Part shown: positions 1-7,131 of the stretch, piece after piece
Layout: every line of letters begins with the position of its first letter
Numbering within the stretch: the first letter of the stretch is position 1
The notes under the pieces: generated by a model
The model's database searches: none
The model's input: the letters and a program-made list of their open reading frames with translations, nothing else
What the model was told of the DNA's origin: nothing
Program-made: the position numbers and the translations under genes
NCBI GenBank assembly: GCA_902762305.1
Contig: CACWNW010000019.1
Location: 1-64,000 of the forward strand
Source of the DNA: Fibrobacter succinogenes
GTDB taxonomy: Bacteria > Fibrobacterota > Fibrobacteria > Fibrobacterales > Fibrobacteraceae
DNA: 64,000 nucleotides
Direction: 5' to 3'

Positions 1-63
1 GTCCCGTTCGAGGGTGACGCCAATGATAGAATTTTCGGGGAGAATGTCAAGGGTTTTTCTCAA
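1..63 (-). other. possible gene remnant running off the left edge
   Basis: Read on the minus strand, this short stretch encodes a protein-like segment containing DILPENSIIGVTLERD that continues past the left edge. Upstream of it the frame closes at a TGA within about three codons, no ATG is present, and only a TTG at 63 could start it. No ribosome site is visible; the upstream sequence is runs of A and T. It may be a 5'-truncated remnant, a gene with a TTG start, or chance. I do not recognise the family. Confidence 0.25.
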
Positions 64-175
64 AAAAATTCAACTTTTTTTCATTTTTTTTGAAAAAACC
101 GCCAAAACCCCGCTTCCCGCCACCATGTCAACATTCTATCAACACTCCGCCCCGACCGAGGCCCCTCCGCGGGCC

Positions 176-343
176 GGAAATTTTTTCCGCGAGGCACGAA
201 ATTTTTCCCGGAGGCGCGAAAATTTCTCCGTCAGGACCGGAAATTTCCTCGCGAAAGCAATTTTTTCTCCCCCGGAGACAATTTTTCTGCCCCCGCGGAG
301 GATCTTTTTATGCCGCGGGGGCGTTTTCCATTCGTCCCGAGGC
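176..343. repeat. eight tandem 21-bp phased A/T-tract repeats
   Basis: Eight degenerate units of exactly 21 bp start at 176, 197, 218, 239, 260, 281, 302 and 323. Each begins with an A/T tract of the type AAATTTTT, followed by a GC-rich block of the type CCCGGAGGC. The period equals two helical turns, so the tracts fall on one face of the helix, an arrangement known to bend DNA. Units have diverged but spacing has not changed by a single base. Translated, the array gives heptads such as RNFSRRR and ENFSVRT, which explains the spurious open frames. Confidence 0.8.
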
Positions 344-386
344 GTCCCGCGGCGGTTCTGCTGGCCGGCAGAGGCATTCCGCGCGC

Positions 387-441
387 CATATATGTACCCA
401 TATACGCGCTTATATATGCTTACGATGCGCCATAGATGCCG
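387..441. repeat. five 11-bp TpA-rich repeats
   Basis: Five consecutive 11-bp units (CATATATGTAC, CCATATACGCG, CTTATATATGC, TTACGATGCGC, CATAGATGCCG) carry TpA-rich flexible steps at about one helical turn. They lie 43 bp after the 21-bp array. The units are quite diverged, so this could be chance. Confidence 0.45.
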
Positions 442-705
442 TCGGGACGCCGCACCGGCGGCCTTCAGCGGCGGATTCATCGACAAGAGGCATGCTGGAA
501 GCGCTCCCAATATGCATTCTGGGCGGGTATTTTCGCGATGCGTCTAAAACAAAGTAACAAAGAATTTTCTACGGAACTTTTCTCAGCAACTCCAGTGTAA
601 AGGGCGCACGGATTCGCATACAACAGATTTAGAACAAAATAACAAACAATTTATAGGCTTAAGTCTTTCCGCATTTAGCGCAGAAGCGACATCCGCACCA
701 AGCAA

Positions 706-743
706 GGAGCCACCTGCAACACACCGGTGTTTTGTTCGGCTCC
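706..743. repeat. nested inverted repeat beyond the miaA stop
   Basis: GGAGCC (706-711) and GGCTCC (738-743) enclose a perfect palindrome ACACCGGTGT (721-730), just downstream of miaA on the minus strand. No T tract follows, so it is not a standard intrinsic terminator. It could stabilise the miaA 3' end. Confidence 0.4.
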
Positions 744-745
744 GG

Positions 746-1672
746 TTATGCCTTAACGGCACCGCGTGCAAAACCGTCAAGCGCATCTTCAACCCGTTCG
801 CATACGGTTGCGCTACTGCAACCGCTCATATCGACGCGGATCGTCTTCATCTGCCCGCGGAACCACGTGAGTTGGCGCTTCGCATAGTTGCGGGTCTTGC
901 GCTTGACATCATTTAGAACAAATTCAATTTCATTTTGAGTGTGAGCCGCATACAGTTCGCGATAGCCGAGACTCTGCCATGCAGGCGCATCGAACGGCAC
1001 CGATTCTGCAAGGCGGAGAACTTCTTGCATCCAGCCGTCGCTCATCATCTGGTCTACACGCGCATCGATACGCGCATAGAGTTCCTCGCGCGGGCGGTCT
1101 AGCCAGATTACAGGATGTTCGCCGATACCACCGACACGTTCCTTCTGCCAGTCCGAAAGCTTGCGGCCTGTCGCGCGATGCACTTCGAGAATGCGCACCA
1201 TGCGCTGCACATTGTGTTCATCGACATTCACCATCGCTTCGGGGTCTGTTTCCTGCGAAATTTTGAATAAACTATCAATACCTGCCGTACGGCCATAGTT
1301 CTCAATTTCGGTACGGACCTCTGGGGCGACCTTCGGAATTTCCGGAAGCCCCAGCATGAGCGACTGCATGTACAGTCCCGTACCGCCGACCGCGATAAAC
1401 TTGCGTTCGGGATGCGCCTCAAGCAATTCCCGCGTGCGTGCGCAAAAATCTCCCGCCGAGAAAACCTTTTCGGGTTCCAGAAAATCCACCATATGGTGTT
1501 TCACCTTTTCCATATCGGCACAGGACGGCTGCGCAGTTCCAATTGCAAACCCCTTATATACCTGGCGGGAATCGACACCGATAATTTCGGCTCCATAACG
1601 CGCGGCAAGTTCAACAGCCACGCTCGACTTCCCTGTTCCCGTAGCTCCTACGATGGCGAAAAGAATCGGCAT
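746..1672 (-). CDS. miaA: tRNA dimethylallyltransferase
   Basis: Transfers the dimethylallyl group from DMAPP to N6 of A37 in tRNAs reading UNN codons, in the cytoplasm. The N-terminus has the P-loop GATGTGKS at residues 9-16, then DSRQVYKG, the family's substrate-binding segment, and the protein ends with the usual basic region (KRKTRNYAKRQLTWFR). Length 308 residues is typical. An upstream TTG at 1681 is in frame, but ATG at 1672 places the P-loop at the usual distance. The gene is divergent from the next one, with 29 bp between the two ATGs, so the AT-rich spacer must hold both promoters. Family assignment is secure. Confidence 0.95.
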   Translation of the reverse strand: MPILFAIVGATGTGKSSVAVELAARYGAEIIGVDSRQVYKGFAIGTAQPSCADMEKVKHHMVDFLEPEKVFSAGDFCARTRELLEAHPERKFIAVGGTGLYMQSLMLGLPEIPKVAPEVRTEIENYGRTAGIDSLFKISQETDPEAMVNVDEHNVQRMVRILEVHRATGRKLSDWQKERVGGIGEHPVIWLDRPREELYARIDARVDQMMSDGWMQEVLRLAESVPFDAPAWQSLGYRELYAAHTQNEIEFVLNDVKRKTRNYAKRQLTWFRGQMKTIRVDMSGCSSATVCERVEDALDGFARGAVKA

Positions 1673-1681
1673 GAAACGCAA

Positions 1682-1687
1682 TATAAT
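1682..1687 (+). promoter_or_regulatory. candidate -10 box in the divergent spacer
   Basis: A perfect TATAAT lies 15 bp before the ATG at 1702; the surrounding ATATAATTATAT is nearly symmetric, so it may serve miaA on the other strand too. No good -35 hexamer is visible. If used, the leader of the plus-strand gene would be only a few bases, almost leaderless. Confidence 0.4.
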
Positions 1688-1701
1688 TATATTTGAAACC
1701 G

Positions 1702-2814
1702 ATGAACAAAACCAAGCACATCCTAGCCATATTTATCGTGCTCGCGGTAATCGCCGCGACGGCTTACCTGCTCCCGAAAATGGACCTAGGCGACCTGCTG
1801 CCCCAGAAAGACACGCAAGAGGCAACGCTCGCCGATTCAACTGCAGTACAGGATACGCTTCCCTTTATCGACCAAATGAAAGCGGAACTCGAAGTGATCC
1901 AGGCCCAATATTCAAAAAGGAAACAACGCGACGTATGGACTCTCGGAAGAGGCCGTACCATCATCTACTATCTGCTTCAGGCGCAAAAAATACTGGAAAA
2001 GAACGGCGGCAAGGTTCTCTTCATGGAAGAACTTTTCAACGACAACAACGCCTTCCAGTCGGCAAACCTCGACGCCATCGCACCGAACGGCGACACGCTT
2101 TTGCTGAACCTGCAAATATCCTCGAACGTCTTCCGCGACAACGCATCGTACCTTTCCATCGCATTCCAGGTCAGGACGCTCACCCCCGAAATTATCGTCG
2201 CGTTGAACTCCCTCGACTTCCCCTACGACCTGCTGGTAACGCCCTTCGGGCAACCCGAAAGTTTCTACCCCGACCTCGACAGGATTAAGAACAAGGAAGT
2301 CGTACTCTGGCTCGTGATGGAATCAGAACGCCTCGACAAGAGATTCACCAGGACGCGCCCCATCAGGAGCTACCATACCGAAGAACAGATTTCGGGAATC
2401 ATATCCGACGCCAAGACGCTGATTCCTTCGGCAAGCGGTATCGCCACGCGATTCGCGGAACACGCCGTCGATCACCGCCCCCTGCTGGAAGCCGTCCTCA
2501 ACGCGGCAAAGAAGAACAAGCTCTGGTTCGCCGACATGTCGCTCAACAACAAGTCGAAGGTCATGGAAATCTGCCCCAAGTTCAACATAAGCTGCAAGAT
2601 TCTCGCCCCGTACAACCCCGACAACAGTTCGCTTGACGACTACATCCACCAGAAGTTGCGCGGCGCGGCTAGGAACGGAATGGGAGCCATGATCCTCCCG
2701 CTTTCGCCGGAAAGCATAGCCAAGGTCAAGACAATGAAGGAAAAAACCGCGACCCAGGGCACTACGATAATAAATTTATCTACCTTTATGAACACCAACA
2801 AGGAGCTTCCATGA
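1702..2814 (+). CDS. divergent polysaccharide deacetylase-like protein (YibQ type)
   Basis: The protein has an N-terminal membrane anchor or signal (HILAIFIVLAVIAATAYLL, about residues 5-23), an acidic linker, and a C-terminal half that follows the divergent polysaccharide deacetylase fold. It shows SLDFPYDLLVTPFG, then SGIATRFAEHAVDHRPLLEAVL, LWFADMSLNNKSKVMEI and NGMGAMILPLSPESIAKV. In such proteins the region binds or cuts a cell-wall polysaccharide in the periplasm; the substrate is unknown. A TTG at 1693 is in frame but ATG at 1702 looks better. The stop overlaps the pdxJ ATG (ATGA), so the two are probably co-translated. 370 residues. Confidence 0.65.
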   Translation: MNKTKHILAIFIVLAVIAATAYLLPKMDLGDLLPQKDTQEATLADSTAVQDTLPFIDQMKAELEVIQAQYSKRKQRDVWTLGRGRTIIYYLLQAQKILEKNGGKVLFMEELFNDNNAFQSANLDAIAPNGDTLLLNLQISSNVFRDNASYLSIAFQVRTLTPEIIVALNSLDFPYDLLVTPFGQPESFYPDLDRIKNKEVVLWLVMESERLDKRFTRTRPIRSYHTEEQISGIISDAKTLIPSASGIATRFAEHAVDHRPLLEAVLNAAKKNKLWFADMSLNNKSKVMEICPKFNISCKILAPYNPDNSSLDDYIHQKLRGAARNGMGAMILPLSPESIAKVKTMKEKTATQGTTIINLSTFMNTNKELP

Positions 2815-3548
2815 CCGTAAAACTAGGTGTCAACATAGACCATATAGCCACCATACGCGAAGCACGCAAGATCCGTGAACCGGACCCGGTCGCCGCAGCC
2901 ATCATCGCGGAACTCGCCGGCTGCCACGGCATCGTGGCCCACCTGCGCGAAGACAAGCGCCACATCCAGGACCGCGACCTGAAGCTCCTCCGCGGTACCG
3001 TGGCCACCAAGCTCGACTTGCAGATTTCGACCAACCCCGAGATGGTGCAGTTCGCCATCAACGTGCAGCCCGACATGGTGACGCTCGTCCCCGAGAACAG
3101 CCAGGAGATTACGACCGAAGCAGGCATGAACGTTGCAGCAAAGATTGACGAAATTGCGAAAATCGTCATGACGCTCAAGAACAACGACATCGCCACGTGC
3201 GTATTCATCGACCCCGAAACCGAACAGGTCAAGGCGGCAAAGAAGGTCGGAGCCGACTTCGTCGAATTCAACACGGCACGCTACGCCACGGCATGCGACC
3301 TCGGCAGCATCCAGGAAGTGAACCGCGAGATCTCTTCTATCCAGGATATGACCGTGCTCGCCAAGAAGTACGGGCTGCGCATTATCGCCGGTCACGGGCT
3401 CAACTACAGGAACGTCGAACCCATCGCCGCCATCGAAGGCATCGAGGAACTCAATATCGGTCATAGCATTGTCGCAAGGGCTGCCCTCGTGGGTCTCGAG
3501 AAAGCCGTAAAGGAAATGCTCGACATCATCCGCCGCGCAACTCCCTAA
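2811..3548 (+). CDS. pdxJ: pyridoxine 5'-phosphate synthase
   Basis: Condenses 1-deoxy-D-xylulose 5-phosphate with 3-amino-2-oxopropyl phosphate to pyridoxine 5'-phosphate, the last ring-forming step of the DXP-dependent vitamin B6 route. The N-terminus LGVNIDHIATIREARK is the family signature; the phosphate-binding end GLNYRNVEPIAAIEGI followed by ELNIGHSIVARA is also present. 245 residues is normal. A ribosome site (AAGGAG) lies 7 bp before the ATG, inside the 3' end of the preceding gene, with ATGA overlap. A strong terminator follows at 3575. Confidence 0.97.
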   Translation: MTVKLGVNIDHIATIREARKIREPDPVAAAIIAELAGCHGIVAHLREDKRHIQDRDLKLLRGTVATKLDLQISTNPEMVQFAINVQPDMVTLVPENSQEITTEAGMNVAAKIDEIAKIVMTLKNNDIATCVFIDPETEQVKAAKKVGADFVEFNTARYATACDLGSIQEVNREISSIQDMTVLAKKYGLRIIAGHGLNYRNVEPIAAIEGIEELNIGHSIVARAALVGLEKAVKEMLDIIRRATP

Positions 3549-3574
3549 AAGGATTTTACATACAAGATAAAGTC

Positions 3575-3599
3575 AAACCGACCTCACCGGTCGGTTTTT
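3575..3599 (+). terminator. intrinsic terminator after pdxJ
   Basis: A perfect 9-bp stem AAACCGACC / GGTCGGTTT with loop TCACC ends in a T run. It separates pdxJ from the convergent truA and may work in both directions. Confidence 0.85.
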
Positions 3600-3624
3600 C
3601 CGTATATAACGCTTGGTAAAGCTT

Positions 3625-4377
3625 TTAGTAATCCGCGTATTCGACGTCTTGCAGCACGAGCCCCTGCGGAGGGGCCCAGGTCCTTTCGCCCTGGAACTGC
3701 TTCGAAAAGATCGAATTCACCGTACCGTTCGGGAAACGACCGCGCCCCACGTCGAACAGCGTGCCGACCATCGCGCGCACCTGGCGGTGCAAGAACCGGT
3801 TCCCGCGAATATGGAACATGCAGGTCCAGTCGTTCACGCGCTCGAGCCTGAACTCGGTCAGCGTGCAGAGCGTGGACTTGCCATCGTTGCGCGGGATGCA
3901 GAAATCGATAAAGTCGTGTTCGCCCAGGAACAATTCCGCCTCGCGCGCCATCGCCTCCAAATCGAGCGAGAGCGAACCGCATTCCCAACCGAAATCGCGC
4001 ATCAGCGCCACCGGGCGCGTGAATATGGTATACTGGTAGTAGCGGGATACGGCGTCGTAGCGGGCATGGAAATCGGGAGCACAGGGCTGGAGGTCGCGGA
4101 TCCGGATAAGGCGCTTGGTAAGGCCGTTTATCGAGCGCTCCGTCTTGAACGCATCCAATTCCCCGTCAAAATCAAAATGGGCACACTGTCCGCGGGCATG
4201 CACGCCGGTATCGGTACGGCCCGACCCCACAATACGGACCGGGGCGCGCAACGCCGTAGCAAACGCCCCCTCGAGTGTAGACTGGACGGTCACGAACTTG
4301 GTCTTTCCGCCCTCGTTCTGCTCTTGCCAGCCGTAGAACGCGCTTCCCAAGTACTCGCAGCGGAAACGGTAACGCAT
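3625..4377 (-). CDS. truA: tRNA pseudouridine(38-40) synthase
   Basis: Isomerises U38-U40 in the anticodon stem of many tRNAs. The catalytic motif SGRTDTGVHARGQ places the nucleophilic Asp at residue 56; RNRFLHRQVRAMVGTL, the conserved C-terminal segment, is also present. 250 residues, usual size. Start chosen at the ATG at 4377 (an in-frame TTG lies one codon upstream) because it gives a TGATG junction with the upstream gene, implying coupled translation. Confidence 0.95.
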   Translation of the reverse strand: MRYRFRCEYLGSAFYGWQEQNEGGKTKFVTVQSTLEGAFATALRAPVRIVGSGRTDTGVHARGQCAHFDFDGELDAFKTERSINGLTKRLIRIRDLQPCAPDFHARYDAVSRYYQYTIFTRPVALMRDFGWECGSLSLDLEAMAREAELFLGEHDFIDFCIPRNDGKSTLCTLTEFRLERVNDWTCMFHIRGNRFLHRQVRAMVGTLFDVGRGRFPNGTVNSIFSKQFQGERTWAPPQGLVLQDVEYADY

Positions 4378-5294
4378 CAAGCTCCCGAATCGAGAGAGGC
4401 CTTGATGACCGCTTCTACCTGTTCCTGCGGAATCTTCAACTGCGACGCAATAGCCGACGCAGGGAATCCGCGGCGCGACATCTGCATAATCTTCGTCTTC
4501 ACCGTCATTTCACGGTCGAAACGGCTCGTCTGCAAAGGAGATTTGGCCTGCAGGTTCGGATTGCCCGTGGAATTGTGGCTCTGGGCGCGCAACTTCATGG
4601 TTCGGTCGCGGGTAACTCCACGCGGGGAATGCAATACGTCTGAAAGCGACTGCATGGCCGATGTAATGCGTTCCTTCGCCGTAGGCCTGAGCTGCGGGTG
4701 CGGAGCATCGAGATCGGTCGTCATAATCTTGTTCTCGGGAACGCCAAGCTCGTTTTCGAAAGCCATCTTGGGCAGTTCCTGTTCCCTGGCCGCATTTTCG
4801 ACCTCGTCGATAATCGAGCGCTTCTGCGGGCGCGGGCGCGTAACAACCGTCGCATCGTCAAGCCCGCCCTTGGGTTCCTTGAACCGCTGTTCCTCCGCCT
4901 TGATAGCCTCCATCTTCATGGTCAGGACCTTCTTCCTGTGCGCGAGGAATGCAAGCAGGATAATGCAAAGTATGACGGCAAATACACCGCAGGCAATCCA
5001 GAGCATGGTCTCGTTGGACAGCCCAAACGGGTTGTTCGAGGGTGCAGGCGCGGGAATAGTGCGCATTTCGTTAAGCGACTCCCACGACTGTTCCAGTTCG
5101 CTACGGATCGCCAGCTGCTGGTCGGGATTCCCCTGCGCCTCGTACAGGGCCATCTGCAGGGAATCAATACGGCTCCGGGCTTCCAGGTAGGCGTCCGCGT
5201 CAAAAGACCCCGCCGCAGAAAAATCAAGCAACAGATAGGCACCAAGCCCTGCCGCCAAGACAAACAAGACGATGGGAGCGATAAACTTCTTCAT
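4377..5294 (-). CDS. membrane-anchored protein with C-terminal helix-turn-helix-like region
   Basis: Two hydrophobic segments are visible: residues about 5-22 (IAPIVLFVLAAGLGAYLLL) and about 110-132 (MLWIACGVFAVILCIILLA). Between them is a short charged, probably periplasmic helix; after them is a long low-complexity cytoplasmic tail. The last 40 residues (MSRRGFPASAIASQLKIPQ, then QVEAVIKASL) resemble a helix-turn-helix or a small regulatory helical motif. No enzyme signature is seen. 305 residues from the ATG at 5294; 17 further codons upstream are open but begin with TTG. It is coupled to truA by TGATG. Function unknown. Confidence 0.6.
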   Translation of the reverse strand: MKKFIAPIVLFVLAAGLGAYLLLDFSAAGSFDADAYLEARSRIDSLQMALYEAQGNPDQQLAIRSELEQSWESLNEMRTIPAPAPSNNPFGLSNETMLWIACGVFAVILCIILLAFLAHRKKVLTMKMEAIKAEEQRFKEPKGGLDDATVVTRPRPQKRSIIDEVENAAREQELPKMAFENELGVPENKIMTTDLDAPHPQLRPTAKERITSAMQSLSDVLHSPRGVTRDRTMKLRAQSHNSTGNPNLQAKSPLQTSRFDREMTVKTKIMQMSRRGFPASAIASQLKIPQEQVEAVIKASLDSGA

Positions 5295-5506
5295 ACAGGG
5301 GTAAATGTAGAAAAACACGGGGCCACAGGCCGGAGAAAGACGCATAAACAGGCTTTTTTCAAAAAACGGGAGAAATAGTTTCGATTATTCCGGGGTGATG
5401 AGAACATCTCTACACTTTATTCCCCTTTAGTCAAAAAAAGTATGCTTCCACCGATTTTTATAGGTATCTTTGTATTCAAGAACTCTTTGTTCTCCTCCTA
5501 ACCCCA

Positions 5507-5543
5507 AAAAAAACATCCCGGCCTCCAGCCAGGATGTTTTTTT
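5507..5543. terminator. bidirectional intrinsic terminator
   Basis: An outer stem AAACATCC / GGATGTTT, continued by A and T runs, surrounds an inner GGC / GCC. T runs follow in either direction. It lies 31 bp beyond the stop of the minus-strand GGDEF gene. Confidence 0.8.
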
Positions 5544-5573
5544 ATTATCGTCAAAAATTCGCGGAAAAAGCCA

Positions 5574-6941
5574 TTACCGGAGCGCATCGACAGATACGGC
5601 ACGGTTGCCGCCATTGTCCATAGCGAGCTGCAGGGCCATCTGGGCGCTGTAGATGAGGCCGCCCTCGTCCTGGGCATGGTCGGGCATCACCGAGACGCCG
5701 AGACTGAGCCTTGTCGAGAGAATGCCGTCACCGTAGGCAATCTGGAGCTGGGAAATCTCCCTGCGGATGCGTTCGGCCCTTTCGAGGGTAATCTTGCTGT
5801 CGGCGCCGGGAAGAATCACGCAGAGCACGTTGCCGTCGAATCGGCACGGAATGTCTTCGGTGCGGATGAACCCGGGCAGGCGCTGGCCCAGTTCCCACAG
5901 GAGCTGTTCCACCGCATGGCGGCCCTTCTCCTTGTTGATGCCGTCGATAGCGTCAGGATACATCATGATGATGCCGATAGGCGTGCCATGGCGGCGGGCG
6001 GCAGAAACTTCGCGACGGAGCGATTCTTCCATATAGCGCCTGTTGAACAGGCCCGTAAGCGGATCGCGGATGCTGTGCTGCTGGAACCTGAGATTCAGGT
6101 TCTGGTTTGCCACGTAGAGCCCGAAGGTCGCCGAAACGATGCTCACCTTCGCCTTCCAGAAATCGAGAGACTCGCCTTCGGGAATCTTGTCAATCTGTAT
6201 GCAGAGGATGCCGAAATGCTCTTCCAAGCCCTCAATCGGGGCACAGAACGAGATTCCCTGCGGGTGATGGTGCAAATGCGTACAACCGCCGGTGAATTCG
6301 CCCGTAGTAAAGTTCGTCACCACGATGTCGCCCGCATTGAAGCTCGCACATTCCGCCGGCATAATCGTGTCGTCACTGATAACGTAATCGCCAAAGGCAA
6401 GAATCTTGTGGAGTTCGGTCTGGACTCCGCCGTACATGTAGAGAATGCCGGCCGCCTTCGGGAAAAGTTCCGGAAGGGATTTCTCCAGGGCTTCCACCAC
6501 TTCGGGGAAAGGCCTGTTCTTGAGAATCTGCTTGCAGAAGGTATTCCAGGCTTCGAGAGGGAACACCTGCGGGACGTTCTTGGGCTGCCTCAGGGCCTCG
6601 GCAGCAGGAACTGCGCCCGGAGGGAGAATGCTGTCAAAGGGGCTCTTTTTCTGGGTCGGACGCTCGAAGGGCTGCATTTCGTCGCCAATGGATGGAACGA
6701 CAGGCACGTATTCCGTCTTCGGGGACCTGCTCTGCGTATTGAGCAATTCGGTATAGTTTTCCTCGGCTTCGCGCAACTTGCGGCAACACAGGGAATAAAA
6801 GATGAGTCCCATGACTGCACCCCAGGCACCTACGAGAACGAACTTCAGGTGCAAGGCGAGCGTATTATCGGGTACTACATATGCTGCAACAACTCCTGCG
6901 ACAAAGAGTATTACGCAAAAGATATAAGAAAAAAAACTCAT
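5574..6941 (-). CDS. membrane protein with GAF-like and degenerate GGDEF domains
   Basis: Two N-terminal membrane helices (about residues 3-20 and 30-50) lead into a linker, a GAF-like middle region (about 120-270) and a C-terminal GGDEF fold that starts with RDPLTGLFNRRYMEESL. Active diguanylate cyclases carry GG(D/E)EF in the turn. Here the aligned stretch is CRFDGNVLCVILPG (about residue 362), with neither GGDEF nor its acidic metal ligand, and the usual D-x-D-x-F-K before it is replaced by MYPDAIDGINKE. Cyclic-di-GMP synthesis is therefore unlikely; a role as c-di-GMP or GTP sensor or a signalling scaffold is inferred. 455 residues. Confidence 0.75.
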   Translation of the reverse strand: MSFFSYIFCVILFVAGVVAAYVVPDNTLALHLKFVLVGAWGAVMGLIFYSLCCRKLREAEENYTELLNTQSRSPKTEYVPVVPSIGDEMQPFERPTQKKSPFDSILPPGAVPAAEALRQPKNVPQVFPLEAWNTFCKQILKNRPFPEVVEALEKSLPELFPKAAGILYMYGGVQTELHKILAFGDYVISDDTIMPAECASFNAGDIVVTNFTTGEFTGGCTHLHHHPQGISFCAPIEGLEEHFGILCIQIDKIPEGESLDFWKAKVSIVSATFGLYVANQNLNLRFQQHSIRDPLTGLFNRRYMEESLRREVSAARRHGTPIGIIMMYPDAIDGINKEKGRHAVEQLLWELGQRLPGFIRTEDIPCRFDGNVLCVILPGADSKITLERAERIRREISQLQIAYGDGILSTRLSLGVSVMPDHAQDEGGLIYSAQMALQLAMDNGGNRAVSVDALR

Positions 6942-7131
6942 ACCATAAATTTATCAAAAGAAACGCAATTTGTACCCAAACGGATCCAAAATAGTTGAAA
7001 AAATGGCCCCAAAACCGCAATTTTCGACAGGAATCCCCATCCCAGGCCCAATTCCCGGGCCGACACCGCACCCACACGACGTTTCTGCGCAAACAGCCTG
7101 CGGAAGCGGCTATTTTGTTAAATTTGAAATA

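Larger units (their letters stand above)
64..745. other. long non-coding stretch with repeats
   Basis: About 680 bases between the left edge and the miaA stop. Frames of up to 177 codons are open here on both strands, but they overlap each other, have low-complexity composition and no ribosome sites. They are best explained by a 21-bp repeat array (a multiple of three keeps frames open). Contents seen are the 21-bp array at 176-343, an 11-bp TpA-rich array at 387-441, and an imperfect inverted repeat at 706-743. I see no tRNA, no obvious DnaA boxes and no convincing promoter. Confidence 0.6.

Noticed and set aside
387-441. CRISPR-like array
   Set aside because: Units are 11 bp without spacers.
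14-557. Overlapping open frames of 123-177 codons on both strands
   Set aside because: They follow from the 21-bp repeat array; no ribosome sites, no protein-like composition.
64-745. Replication origin in the left non-coding stretch
   Set aside because: Bent and TpA-rich DNA would fit, but no TTATCCACA-like DnaA boxes and no dnaA/dnaN/gyrase genes nearby.
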